Counted from the first letter of the stretch, positions 1 through 6,974 are shown. The stretch is 7,130 nt of DNA from CAYSGX01 sp964518215 (GCA_964518215.1 CAZFFP010000117.1:1-7130), one strand, 5' to 3'. The notes: generated by a model from the sequence alone, not told the origin. Numbers and translations: made by a program.

Positions 1-346
1 TTTAATCAAACCACAACTGGCAATGGCTCGCCTCCGGTGGTGATAAAAGTATCGTGAATCCATCTTTTTAATCAAACCACAACGGGCGAATTGCTCAACT
101 ACATGACCGACAAAGTATCGTGAATCCATCTTTTTAATCAAACCACAACTTCATAGATTGTGAAACCTTGTTGCCAACGAGTATCGTGAATCCATCTTTT
201 TAATCAAACCACAACTACTACTCAGTAATGGATGGTGTTTACAAAGTATCGTGAATCCATCTTTTTAATCAAACCACAACATGGGGAGGTGTTACCCTCC
301 CCTTGTTAGTAGTATCGTGAATCCATCTTTTTAATCAAACCACAAC
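1..346 (-). CRISPR. Type II-C CRISPR array, leader-proximal end; five complete 36-bp repeats plus one partial
   Basis: Complete repeats lie at 48-83, 114-149, 180-215, 245-280 and 311-346. A 17-bp repeat remnant at 1-17 shows that the array continues to the left. All copies are identical. Spacers are 30, 30, 30, 29 and 30 nt (18-47, 84-113, 150-179, 216-244, 281-310). The base before GTATCG is A in every copy, so the unit is 36 bp rather than 35. In crRNA sense (minus strand) the repeat begins GTTGTGG and ends GATACT. The GTTGTG start is typical of II-C repeats, and this end is the one complementary to the tracrRNA anti-repeat at 7099-7126, which sets the sense strand. The leader and newest spacers are therefore at the right (346) end. 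Spacer 5 holds a perfect 7-bp inverted repeat. Spacer origins cannot be determined from the window. Confidence 0.98.
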
Positions 347-513
347 GCTATTAAATTTTTGCGGCTGCCCTCGTTGAGCATTGTGGTTTGTTTTCAGGAT
401 TGATGTCAAAGAACACGCGGGCAGCCGCAAAAATTTATAGTGTTTTTTCAGTCGTTAAAGATAATTATTACTATCATACATTATGCTACCTGAGAATTGA
501 TTTACCGTTTAAT
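347..513 (-). promoter_or_regulatory. Probable CRISPR leader
   Basis: This A/T-rich stretch without a credible gene lies directly upstream (in crRNA sense) of the first repeat. That is where a leader carrying the array promoter and the Cas1-Cas2 integration signal is expected. Its repeat-proximal half is occupied by the inverted repeat listed separately (348-440). I found no convincing promoter pair of the TTTG / TAnnTTTG kind in it. The MITE-like element starting at 514 sets the outer limit. If that element and its neighbours are insertions, the ancestral gap between cas2 and the array was only about 175 bp. The assignment rests on position, not on a conserved leader motif. Confidence 0.6.
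348..440. repeat. Leader inverted repeat with a degenerate CRISPR repeat in its loop
   Basis: TAAATTTTTGCGGCTGCCC (352-370) is repeated as a perfect 19-bp inverted copy at 419-437. The arms extend outwards to CTA/TAG with one unpaired base, and inwards to CG/CG past one mismatch. The 48-nt loop contains TTGTGGTTTG at 381-390, identical to nt 2-11 of the CRISPR repeat in crRNA sense but in inverted orientation to the array. Further matches follow at the same offset. The element starts 2 bp from the last repeat. It could be a cruciform or RNA hairpin at the integration site, a tiny mobile element, or a vestigial anti-repeat. Neither strand shows a terminator-type U-tract after the stem. Confidence 0.85.
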
Positions 514-831
514 TTCATCCCCCTGCCCCCTATCGCTCGGCTTCAAATGCTTCGCACAAGGGGGACTTAGGATTCCCCAACTTCTTAGAATAATTCAATG
601 ATGCAATCAATGCCAATAAGTCCCACCAAGCGGGTATCCATGTGTGCTTGCGAAGGTGACTTTTTCGGCATTCATTTTATCAAATAGCAAATTTCAAAGC
701 GGATGATTTTAAGTGCTTAAATCAAAATCCAAAGTTTCAAATTGAGGGAAACCTAAGTCCCCCTTGCGGGTGGCTATGTGTGTAAGCGATAGGGGGCGTG
801 CGGATGCCTTGTGCTCATGCAGGGGGATGAA
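514..831. mobile_element. MITE-like palindromic element, copy 1
   Basis: The 318-bp segment is bounded by perfect 13-bp inverted ends, TTCATCCCCCTGC (514-526) and GCAGGGGGATGAA (819-831). It contains inner palindromic blocks built on CCCCCTATCGCTC and GCGATAGGGGG and on AAGTCCCCCTTGCG and its complement. Positions 514-783 match 1239-1508 with roughly 15 differences over 270 bp (hand count). It has no credible gene; short open frames inside it are low-complexity artefacts. No target-site duplication is obvious. Its right end abuts the DUF559 stop codon (832-834). I infer a non-autonomous dispersed element; it could instead be a structured intergenic repeat without its own mobility. Confidence 0.75.
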
Positions 832-1209
832 TCATTTTTTTCTCAACACTTCAATCACATCCTCAATTTTCATTCTTACTGCTTCGAGTTGCGTCATTAC
901 TTCTTCGTCTTTAAACCGCAACACGGTATAACCCAACGAACTAAGTTTTCGGTCACGCTCTTCATCTCTATTTACTCCTTCACCATCAAAATGTGTTAAG
1001 CCGTCCAATTCAATAATGAGCTTCAACTCTTTTTGCATGAAGTCTGCAATGTAATTACCCACCGCTCTTTGTCTGAGAAAAGTGTATCCTTTCATTTGTT
1101 TGTTTCGAAGTGCCTCACTCCATAACCTGATTTCCGAACGGGTGCTTGCATTTCGAAGATTTCGGGCAAATGGCTTTAATCTTGGATTGTAGTTGTTATT
1201 GTCTGGCAT
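832..1209 (-). CDS. DUF559 / Vsr-like endonuclease-domain protein
   Basis: This 125-aa protein matches the DUF559 pattern throughout. It has NPRLKPFARNLR at residues 8-19, an acidic E26 in the TRSEIRLW helix, RQRAVGNYIADF (46-57), IIELDG with H73 (65-73), a D/R-rich DEERDRKL (82-89) and LGYTVLRF with EEV (92-104). The family belongs to the PD-(D/E)XK nuclease fold related to very-short-patch repair (Vsr) endonucleases. D56, E67 and D69 are the likely metal-binding acids. Length is normal and the gene looks intact. The start at 1209 fits the family N-terminus. The substrate is unknown, and I know of no established role for DUF559 in type II CRISPR. It sits between cas2 and the array but is bracketed by two related MITE-like elements, so it is more likely a passenger than a cas gene. 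Confidence 0.9.
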   Translation of the reverse strand: MPDNNNYNPRLKPFARNLRNASTRSEIRLWSEALRNKQMKGYTFLRQRAVGNYIADFMQKELKLIIELDGLTHFDGEGVNRDEERDRKLSSLGYTVLRFKDEEVMTQLEAVRMKIEDVIEVLRKK

Positions 1210-1238
1210 TGTTTGAAAATAGTGAAATAAACGAAAAA

Positions 1239-1645
1239 TTCATCCCCCTACCCCCTATCGCTCGGCTTCAAATGCTTCGCACAAGGGGGACTTTAAGATT
1301 CCCCAACTTCTTAGGATAATTCAATGATGCAATCAATGCCAATAAGTCCCACCAAGCGGGTATCCATGTGTGCTTGTGAAGGGGGCTTTTTGGCATTCAT
1401 TTTATCAAATAGCAAATTTCAAAGCGGATTATTTTAAGTGCTTAAATCAAAACCTAAAGTTTCAAATTATGGGATACCTAAGTCCCCCTTGCGGGTGGCT
1501 ATGTATGTGAGGGGGACTTAGGATTCCCGAACTTTTTAAGATAACTCTAAGCTGCAATCAGCGCCCAAAAGTCCCCCTTGCGCGAAGCCTTTGCAGCCGA
1601 GCGATAGGGGGAGTGCGTTAGCCCCGCAGCCCGGCAGGGGGATGA
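1239..1645. mobile_element. MITE-like palindromic element, copy 2 (longer variant)
   Basis: It begins TTCATCCCCCT at 1239 and ends AGGGGGATGA at 1645, the same inverted ends as copy 1. Positions 1239-1508 repeat 514-783 at about 94-95 percent identity. The remainder (1509-1645) restarts with GGGGGACTTAGGATTCCC, as near 560-577 of copy 1, and closes with GCGATAGGGGG and GCAGGGGGATGA, as copy 1 does. It therefore looks like a nested or internally duplicated element. It fills the gap between the DUF559 start and the cas2 stop, ending 9 bp from cas2. No gene is visible in it. Its G/C-rich palindromes could also terminate cas2 transcripts. Confidence 0.72.
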
Positions 1646-1654
1646 CACACACAA

Positions 1655-1993
1655 TCAAAATATTTCCAACTGCTTAGGCGCGGCAGGCAACGGGTCTTGT
1701 TTTTTACCCCAATAATTAATGATGTTACCGTATTGGCGGTCGGTGATTTTTAGAATACTCACCTGCCCTTTTTCGGGAATTATGGCATTGATACGTTTAA
1801 CATGAGCTTCTGCGCTTTCATCGCTAGCGCAATGACGAATATACACGCTGTATTGCATCATGCTGAAACCAAACTGCTGCAATTTCTTTCGGAAATCGGC
1901 ATAAGTTTTCCGGTCTTTGGAAGTTTCGGTAGGCAAATCGAAAAAGACAAATAACCACATAACATGATAAGCGTTGAGGCGGTAATGATTCAT
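1655..1993 (-). CDS. cas2: CRISPR-associated protein Cas2
   Basis: Cas2 is the small dimeric subunit that holds two Cas1 dimers together in the spacer-integration complex. The 112-aa sequence has the ferredoxin-like Cas2 core. The first strand carries the conserved aspartate, VFFDLP with D19, followed by the helix YADFRKKLQQFGFSMMQYSVYIR (31-53) and a C-terminal strand around VSILKITDRQYGNII (78-92). Several residues precede the first strand (NHYRLNAYHVMW), as in other Cas2 proteins of type II loci that I recall, so M1 is preferred over M12. It lies 128 bp downstream of cas1, separated by a dispersed palindrome, and may still be cotranscribed. Like cas1, it is richer in G+C than cas9. It appears complete. 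Confidence 0.96.
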   Translation of the reverse strand: MNHYRLNAYHVMWLFVFFDLPTETSKDRKTYADFRKKLQQFGFSMMQYSVYIRHCASDESAEAHVKRINAIIPEKGQVSILKITDRQYGNIINYWGKKQDPLPAAPKQLEIF

Positions 1994-2040
1994 GATTTAA
2001 AAATTATACTTCATGTTTACCCTATGCCTGTCTGTGCACC

Positions 2041-2109
2041 TGTCACCCTGAGTTTATCGAAGGGTGTAGCGCAGCCCATCCAACATGCTTCGACAGGTTC
2101 AGCATGACA
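2041..2109. repeat. Dispersed palindromic repeat between cas1 and cas2
   Basis: Arms at 2041-2066 and 2084-2109 form an imperfect 26-bp inverted repeat sharing the blocks TGTCA, CTGA and TCGAAG. The sequence style (CCTGAG...TCGAAGG...CTTCGACAGG...CAGCATGACA) is that of a palindromic intergenic repeat I recall seeing dispersed in Bacteroidota and other genomes. As RNA on the minus strand it would fold between cas1 and cas2 and could stabilise the upstream message or separate the two genes. It has no U-tract, so an intrinsic terminator is unlikely. Confidence 0.7.
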
Positions 2110-2121
2110 GCGCTCAAACAA

Positions 2122-3033
2122 CTACATTTCAGGATACAATACTTTTTTACTATTCCCCTCAAAACATTTAGCAAGACTTGCAGTAGTTGTCATTACGGCA
2201 TTCATCAGGGGACGCACCTGCCCTTCGAGCACCACATCCTGTGTCAGCATTTCGAAAAAGAATTGCTTATGCTCTTTAGTCAGTTCACGAGTATTTTCTT
2301 CATTTTCATCCTGTATGTTTTCAGGACAAATCATAAACCGCACTACCGCATCCACATACGGACGATAAGGCTCCATAATATCGTCAGCCAAAACAAAACT
2401 GTTATACTTATTGCTGTGAAAAATTCCGAGTGTTGGCAGCAAACCGCTTCCCGCCAAAGCTCTTGCCACCGAAGCTCGAATAATCGCATAACCATAATTC
2501 AGCGGGGCATTGGGCCACTGCCCAAACCGCTCGCGATTGAAATTGGCTCCGAATAGCGCACTCCAATAGATACGTGCCGCCTGTCCTTCGCGGTTGCCGG
2601 TGTCACCGCTCAAAACATCAGTTGCTAAATTCTTCAGCAGCTTGTATTCGTTAGCTCCATGTTTTTCCAAAACAGCAGCCTGATTCAGAATTTTTGCTTT
2701 CACCGTTTGTGCCCACAACTGTTTTTTCAAAGGCTCACTTGCTTCTGCCTGCTTGCGGAAACGCTCTGTCTGTATATAGTGGGTATCAAGATGAAACAAC
2801 ATAGCTGTAGGCATGTGTTTCTCATCGCTAAAAACCACCCCCACATTGTGTTTAGAAAGCAATTGAATGGCAGCTTGTGTAATAGTAGTATGCGGATGGT
2901 CTAATATCAGATAGCCCAAATCTTCCACAGGCACTTGCTTTTCGCTACCATCATCTTTAGTAGTAAAAACCAATTGTTCCAAACGGGCGCTGATGTGGTG
3001 AGGATTCATCACCGTAACGGTGCGCTTGAGCAT
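2122..3033 (-). CDS. cas1: CRISPR-associated endonuclease/integrase Cas1 (type II)
   Basis: Cas1 is the metal-dependent integrase that inserts new spacers at the leader end of the array. The 303-aa protein has an N-terminal beta domain (about 1-85, with VFSDEKHMPTAML) and an alpha-helical catalytic domain. Three conserved metal ligands are visible: E149 in GNREGQAARIYW, H206 in LGIFHSNKYN and E221 in DDIMEPYRP. Length and motifs are those of type II Cas1, and the gene is complete. It starts 151 bp after the 170-aa gene, unlike the 4-bp cas9 junction, so a separate promoter is possible. The gap contains a 10-bp direct repeat (3047-3056 and 3105-3114). Base composition is clearly richer in G+C than cas9, suggesting a different recent history for the adaptation genes. 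Confidence 0.97.
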   Translation of the reverse strand: MLKRTVTVMNPHHISARLEQLVFTTKDDGSEKQVPVEDLGYLILDHPHTTITQAAIQLLSKHNVGVVFSDEKHMPTAMLFHLDTHYIQTERFRKQAEASEPLKKQLWAQTVKAKILNQAAVLEKHGANEYKLLKNLATDVLSGDTGNREGQAARIYWSALFGANFNRERFGQWPNAPLNYGYAIIRASVARALAGSGLLPTLGIFHSNKYNSFVLADDIMEPYRPYVDAVVRFMICPENIQDENEENTRELTKEHKQFFFEMLTQDVVLEGQVRPLMNAVMTTTASLAKCFEGNSKKVLYPEM

Positions 3034-3046
3034 ACAGGGAATATTT

Positions 3047-3114
3047 TAGTAGTTCAATTCATTCCCTCATAGAAAATAACAACACCTTGCTGCTCAAACT
3101 TTCATAGTAGTTCA
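3047..3114. repeat. 10-bp direct repeats upstream of cas1
   Basis: TAGTAGTTCA occurs at 3047-3056 and again at 3105-3114, 58 bp apart, within the 151-bp gap before cas1. On the cas1 sense strand each reads TGAACTACTA. They could be operator half-sites for a cas1-cas2 promoter, or chance in A/T-rich DNA. No clear promoter pair was found in the gap. The gap also holds a small hairpin, TTGCTTT / AAAGCAA, around 3127-3145. Confidence 0.3.
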
Positions 3115-3184
3115 GCAATGTAGAATTTGCTTTTGTTTAAAGCAACTATATTTTTTCTTAGCTTAATGTTAAAAAGAGTATGCC

Positions 3185-3697
3185 CTAATCCTGTAATTTC
3201 TTTTCTTTGGGAATATCAATTAATGCCTTTTGAAATAAATTTCTAAATTTTTCAGGATAATAAATTCTGAACACATCTATTCCAAAAGTAGTTGCTATAT
3301 TATTTAACCGACCTGAAAATTCATTGTAATTGTAACCCAAGTGCATCTCACAAAGAAGCAAATACCTAACGACAAACAAGTTATACTTTCCTTTAACTTT
3401 TTTGAATTTTATTATTTTCTCATAAACTTCAGGGGTATAGGGTATTTGAAAAGGCTTCAGTTTTGAGATTTCTTTTTTTAATGGGTTTCTAAATAAATAG
3501 AGTTTGAAAATATCAACGCCATAATCATTGCAAAGCGCAGCATAATCTTGAAAAAACCATAAGAAATCTTTATGCGGTATATACATATCGGCAAGACGAG
3601 CCAATTGCCAAGCTAACTTCTCAATTTTGGTTTTGGGTTCTGGTGGTGAAACGGCTTCATTTGTCTCTGTATCAAAATACAGAAGTCCTAATTTCAT
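3185..3697 (-). CDS. Unrecognised 170-aa protein coupled to cas9; candidate accessory subunit
   Basis: I do not recognise this protein. Its start codon lies 4 bases after the cas9 stop (TAA, ATTT, ATG), so it is probably translated from the cas9 message. There is no signal peptide or membrane segment, and the protein is lysine-rich and probably mainly helical. It contains an internal duplication: residues about 43-79 (NDYGVDIFKLY core) and 122-158 (TTFGIDVFRIY core) align at an offset of 79, each an acidic/aromatic helix, a [YF]G[VI]D[IV]F[KR][LI]Y motif and a basic helix. It does not resemble Csn2 or Cas4, the usual fourth genes of II-A and II-B loci. Location suggests a Cas9 partner, a regulator or an adaptation factor. 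A reported precedent is the PcrIIC1 protein that assists a Chryseobacterium II-C Cas9 (from memory); homology is untested. Composition is very A/T-rich, as in cas9. Confidence 0.85.
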   Translation of the reverse strand: MKLGLLYFDTETNEAVSPPEPKTKIEKLAWQLARLADMYIPHKDFLWFFQDYAALCNDYGVDIFKLYLFRNPLKKEISKLKPFQIPYTPEVYEKIIKFKKVKGKYNLFVVRYLLLCEMHLGYNYNEFSGRLNNIATTFGIDVFRIYYPEKFRNLFQKALIDIPKEKKLQD

Positions 3698-3701
3698 AAA
3701 T

Positions 3702-6700
3702 TTAAATTTTTGTTATGGTTCCTGTTGGGGATATTTTTACTTTGACCGGAGTCAATTCATTCCACCCTTTGAAACTTCTAATACTTTTTTCTTCATCCTT
3801 ATTATCAAGAGAAGATGCAGTATGTTTTCTAAATGTGTAATAAAATGTAGATAGCTTCTGAATTCTATATAGAAACTGTGATAAAAATTTGCTGTCAGGA
3901 TTATTCCAGTCAATGATGCTATCATTAACTCCCAACAAAAAAAAATCATTTATCTGCATGGTCGCAACAATACTTTTGCCATTATCAGGCAATTGGAAAA
4001 TCGAAAGTTTTTGTTTCTTTCTTTCAGCAGCTTCCCAAAAAGTAACTACTTGCTCTTGCAATTCTTCATTGTTGTTTTTATATATCAGAATATGATGATT
4101 ACTGCCCGGTTCAACCCATTGGTTTAACGAGCCTTTTAATTGAACTGCACCACTTGAAACTTCTTTTATTCTGACTTTTTTTATAGGAACTGGATTACCA
4201 TTATCATTTGGAAGAAAAACTAAAGGTTGTTTTATTCCATTATCGTCAGTTTTAAAAAAAGCACTTGTTGGAACTTTGTCTTTTTTATCGCCTGTGAATC
4301 CTCCTGCCTTTTCAATTGCATTCAAAACCAAATGTTTCACAACAGGGTCAACAATTTTGTTAACCTTAGCTTTATTATCAATAGCTTCAAGTGATTTTCT
4401 AACATGATAATATTCGTTGCCATTTTCATCTTTGTGTTTACCATACACAGTTTCCAAGTGCAATTGTCCTCTGGCAGAAATGCCTTTATTAATGAAAGTT
4501 TTCTTTCCTTTTTTGGTTACAACTGTTTTGGAAGTTAATACTCTGTTAGTGTTTTTATGTGATACCAAAATTTTCTCAACTGCTTCTTTTGCCGATTTTC
4601 TAAAACCATCCCAAGGTTCAGATATCTTCTCCATTTCATAACTCTTATTGTAGCGGTTCCATTTTGAGATTTCGTTTAGATGATTTTGTGTAAAACATGC
4701 CATTACAATTGCATCAATGGCATGATGGCGATGGTCATCTCTAATTTTAGTATCGCCTTCTGTATTTAGTATACTGTTAAGCCCCCAATGATGTCTGAGA
4801 TGTGCAGTCATTTGTCCGGGAGCAACTTTCACCCTTTCACATACTTTTTCCAAATAGCTTCTGGCTTCTTTTGAAATATATCTTGTATCATTCAATTGTC
4901 TGCTTATGAAATCTTTAGGAACTTGCTCTGTAACAAAATTTTTAAACTTGCTATAAGATTTTGGACTCGCAAATAATACCTTGGCTCTTTCTTTCACTTC
5001 GTGCCATTTCTTTTCATCTCTACCATAGTATTCAAATGGAGTTTTATCTCCTTTAGCAATATTTTCGTGAGAGTAGCATAGTGTTTTATTGTTGAAACTA
5101 TCGTTTAAAGAGCGGCTCCAAGGAATAATGTGTTCAATTTGAATTTTTCCGGTGAACAAATCAGATATTTTGATTTCCTCTCCGGTGTATGGGCAAATAT
5201 GTTTGCATTCTTTCCAAAGTTTGTATCTAAGAAGATTATAGTGAGAAATGGGCTGATTTAGTTTGTCCAATTCTGATTTTACTTTGTCATTTTCTTCCTC
5301 TAATTGTCTTTGTGCTTTCCTGATTTCGGTGCGTTGCTTGGACGAACTTTTTAAATCTCTTGCCATTTCTAATTTAATTTCATCAAACGAACCGTAAGTA
5401 TTAAGTAACTCGTTCATCAAACTTCTCAACTCAAACAAAGCCTGAGTAACCATAGGATTTCTGAGACTTGCAATTTCCTTATCTGCTTCTAAACCAATCG
5501 GTAGTTTCGGAAGCTGGGTTTTTGCTTCAATTTTTGCACTGTGATGGTAGAGCTTTTTGAGTTTTTCATCACTTAATCCGCAATGATTTTTCAAATAGTC
5601 TTTAACTGTTTCAATATAATTGTCGGTGCTTGTTATAATAGACACAACAGTATCAACAATTTCTTTGCACTTAGCTTCATCTAATTTTTGCCATTGACTA
5701 CCAATAGCGTTTTTAACACCTGCTAATACCACGGACTCATCATATCTGTAATCAGGTAAAAATTCTAAGATGTTAGTTATAGCTTTTCTACTCAATGAAG
5801 CATAATCCTGTTTGAAGTTGATTTTATTCAATTCGTTAATTTGCTTTTCTGAGAAATCCCACTTTTTCTGAGCATACTCACTCAGCCATTCGGAGTCGGT
5901 TGCATTGTATATGATATGCCAAATATCTTCTTTCTGTTTGTCGGAAAACTCATCCCAAACTTTACCAAATAACTTAGACAACTTCAATATGGTATAAGAG
6001 CCAACAATTTTATCATCATCACTATAATTGAAGTTATTAGCTTCTCCTAAATAGGCTAAATGCTTTCTAATTTCTTTGAAAGTCGGCTTTTCTTTAGACA
6101 ATAAAAATGAAACCACTTTTTGTCTTTCCTCTTTCGATAGTTTTTCTCCATTGTGTTCTACTGAATGCGACCATTGCCAAGCCCTAAACATCTCAAACGG
6201 AATAGCACTAATCGGACATTTGGTTTTATCAGATTCAAATGTGCATTTACCTATTAAGTGTTTTTGTGTTTTTAAAGGTCTTTGATGAAATAGAACTCCG
6301 GTTTCTTTTCCTTTATCGTTAATTCCCAACTTAGCCTTTAGCTCATCTTTTAGTGCTAAATGATATTTCTTTTGTTCTTCCCAAATAATATTGAATTCAT
6401 CAATATACATTTTACGTGTAGTATAGCGGTTTCTGATTCTGGTTTCGTGTGGATTGATGGATGATAAATATTGTCCGAGGGTTTTGTGTTTGTTCATTTG
6501 CTCATTTGTTTCCAATATTCCGACTTTTCCGATTTTAGCATCTCCTTTAAATATTGTCGAATCTTCATTACTTCCTGCTTTTCTGTTGCTTTTAAATCCT
6601 CTTCTCTGAATCATGTGATAAAATGCTCTTCCCATTTCCATTAACGAAACAGGTTTGTCAACCGCTCTTTCTCTGATTTGATAAGGATTTTGCTTAAACC

Positions 6701-6974
6701 ATTCAGTGAAATCTTCCACTTTAACAGGAGCCATACCGTTTGATTGTAATTCCTTGAACAATAATTCTTTCCTCATTTTTCGCCTGAAAGATTGCCTGCG
6801 TATTCCTCGCTTAGTTCTTCTTGTTTCATTTTTCGATACCTCTTTCCCTTTATCAAGATTAACTCCCATCGGAAAAATTCTTATGCCTGCATCAAGAATT
6901 TTCTTTTCCTTGTCATCAACAATAGCCCACCCAATCGAATTAGTCCCTAAATCAAGTCCAAGTATTTTGCTCAT
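3702..6974 (-). CDS. cas9: Cas9, type II-C RNA-guided DNA endonuclease
   Basis: Cas9 cuts both strands of DNA matched by the crRNA:tracrRNA guide. The 1090-aa length fits the compact II-C class. Visible in order: RuvC-I LGLDLGTNSIGWAIVD with D8; the arginine-rich bridge helix (about 49-76); the REC lobe (about 77-490), including C244 and C253; RuvC-II EIKLEMARDL with E536; a charged coiled linker (541-572); HNH with E614-H615 in IQIEHIIPWS, N629 and N638; RuvC-III HHAIDAIVMA with H751 and D754; and a WED/PAM-interacting region (about 830-1090). Position 614 is Glu where many Cas9s have Asp. All nuclease residues are present, so an active enzyme is expected. The start at 6974 places D8 correctly. 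It heads the operon; the next gene follows after 4 bases. PAM preference cannot be read from the sequence. Confidence 0.99.
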   Translation of the reverse strand: MSKILGLDLGTNSIGWAIVDDKEKKILDAGIRIFPMGVNLDKGKEVSKNETRRTKRGIRRQSFRRKMRKELLFKELQSNGMAPVKVEDFTEWFKQNPYQIRERAVDKPVSLMEMGRAFYHMIQRRGFKSNRKAGSNEDSTIFKGDAKIGKVGILETNEQMNKHKTLGQYLSSINPHETRIRNRYTTRKMYIDEFNIIWEEQKKYHLALKDELKAKLGINDKGKETGVLFHQRPLKTQKHLIGKCTFESDKTKCPISAIPFEMFRAWQWSHSVEHNGEKLSKEERQKVVSFLLSKEKPTFKEIRKHLAYLGEANNFNYSDDDKIVGSYTILKLSKLFGKVWDEFSDKQKEDIWHIIYNATDSEWLSEYAQKKWDFSEKQINELNKINFKQDYASLSRKAITNILEFLPDYRYDESVVLAGVKNAIGSQWQKLDEAKCKEIVDTVVSIITSTDNYIETVKDYLKNHCGLSDEKLKKLYHHSAKIEAKTQLPKLPIGLEADKEIASLRNPMVTQALFELRSLMNELLNTYGSFDEIKLEMARDLKSSSKQRTEIRKAQRQLEEENDKVKSELDKLNQPISHYNLLRYKLWKECKHICPYTGEEIKISDLFTGKIQIEHIIPWSRSLNDSFNNKTLCYSHENIAKGDKTPFEYYGRDEKKWHEVKERAKVLFASPKSYSKFKNFVTEQVPKDFISRQLNDTRYISKEARSYLEKVCERVKVAPGQMTAHLRHHWGLNSILNTEGDTKIRDDHRHHAIDAIVMACFTQNHLNEISKWNRYNKSYEMEKISEPWDGFRKSAKEAVEKILVSHKNTNRVLTSKTVVTKKGKKTFINKGISARGQLHLETVYGKHKDENGNEYYHVRKSLEAIDNKAKVNKIVDPVVKHLVLNAIEKAGGFTGDKKDKVPTSAFFKTDDNGIKQPLVFLPNDNGNPVPIKKVRIKEVSSGAVQLKGSLNQWVEPGSNHHILIYKNNNEELQEQVVTFWEAAERKKQKLSIFQLPDNGKSIVATMQINDFFLLGVNDSIIDWNNPDSKFLSQFLYRIQKLSTFYYTFRKHTASSLDNKDEEKSIRSFKGWNELTPVKVKISPTGTITKI

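Noticed and set aside
18..310. Spacers 1 to 4 read open in the same plus-strand frame, suggesting coding protospacers
   Set aside because: A 30-nt stretch is open by chance in a given frame more often than not, so this carries little information.
388..570. 60-aa open frame in the leader, plus strand
   Set aside because: It runs through the inverted repeat into the MITE-like element, has no recognisable domain, and is explained by those repeats.
2104..2556. 150-aa plus-strand open frame
   Set aside because: It is fully antisense to cas1, whose motifs are intact, so it is a shadow frame.
3127..3145. Small hairpin TTGCTTT / AAAGCAA upstream of cas1 as a terminator of the cas9 transcript
   Set aside because: The stem is A/T-rich and short, and no U-tract follows on the minus strand, so termination is not supported.
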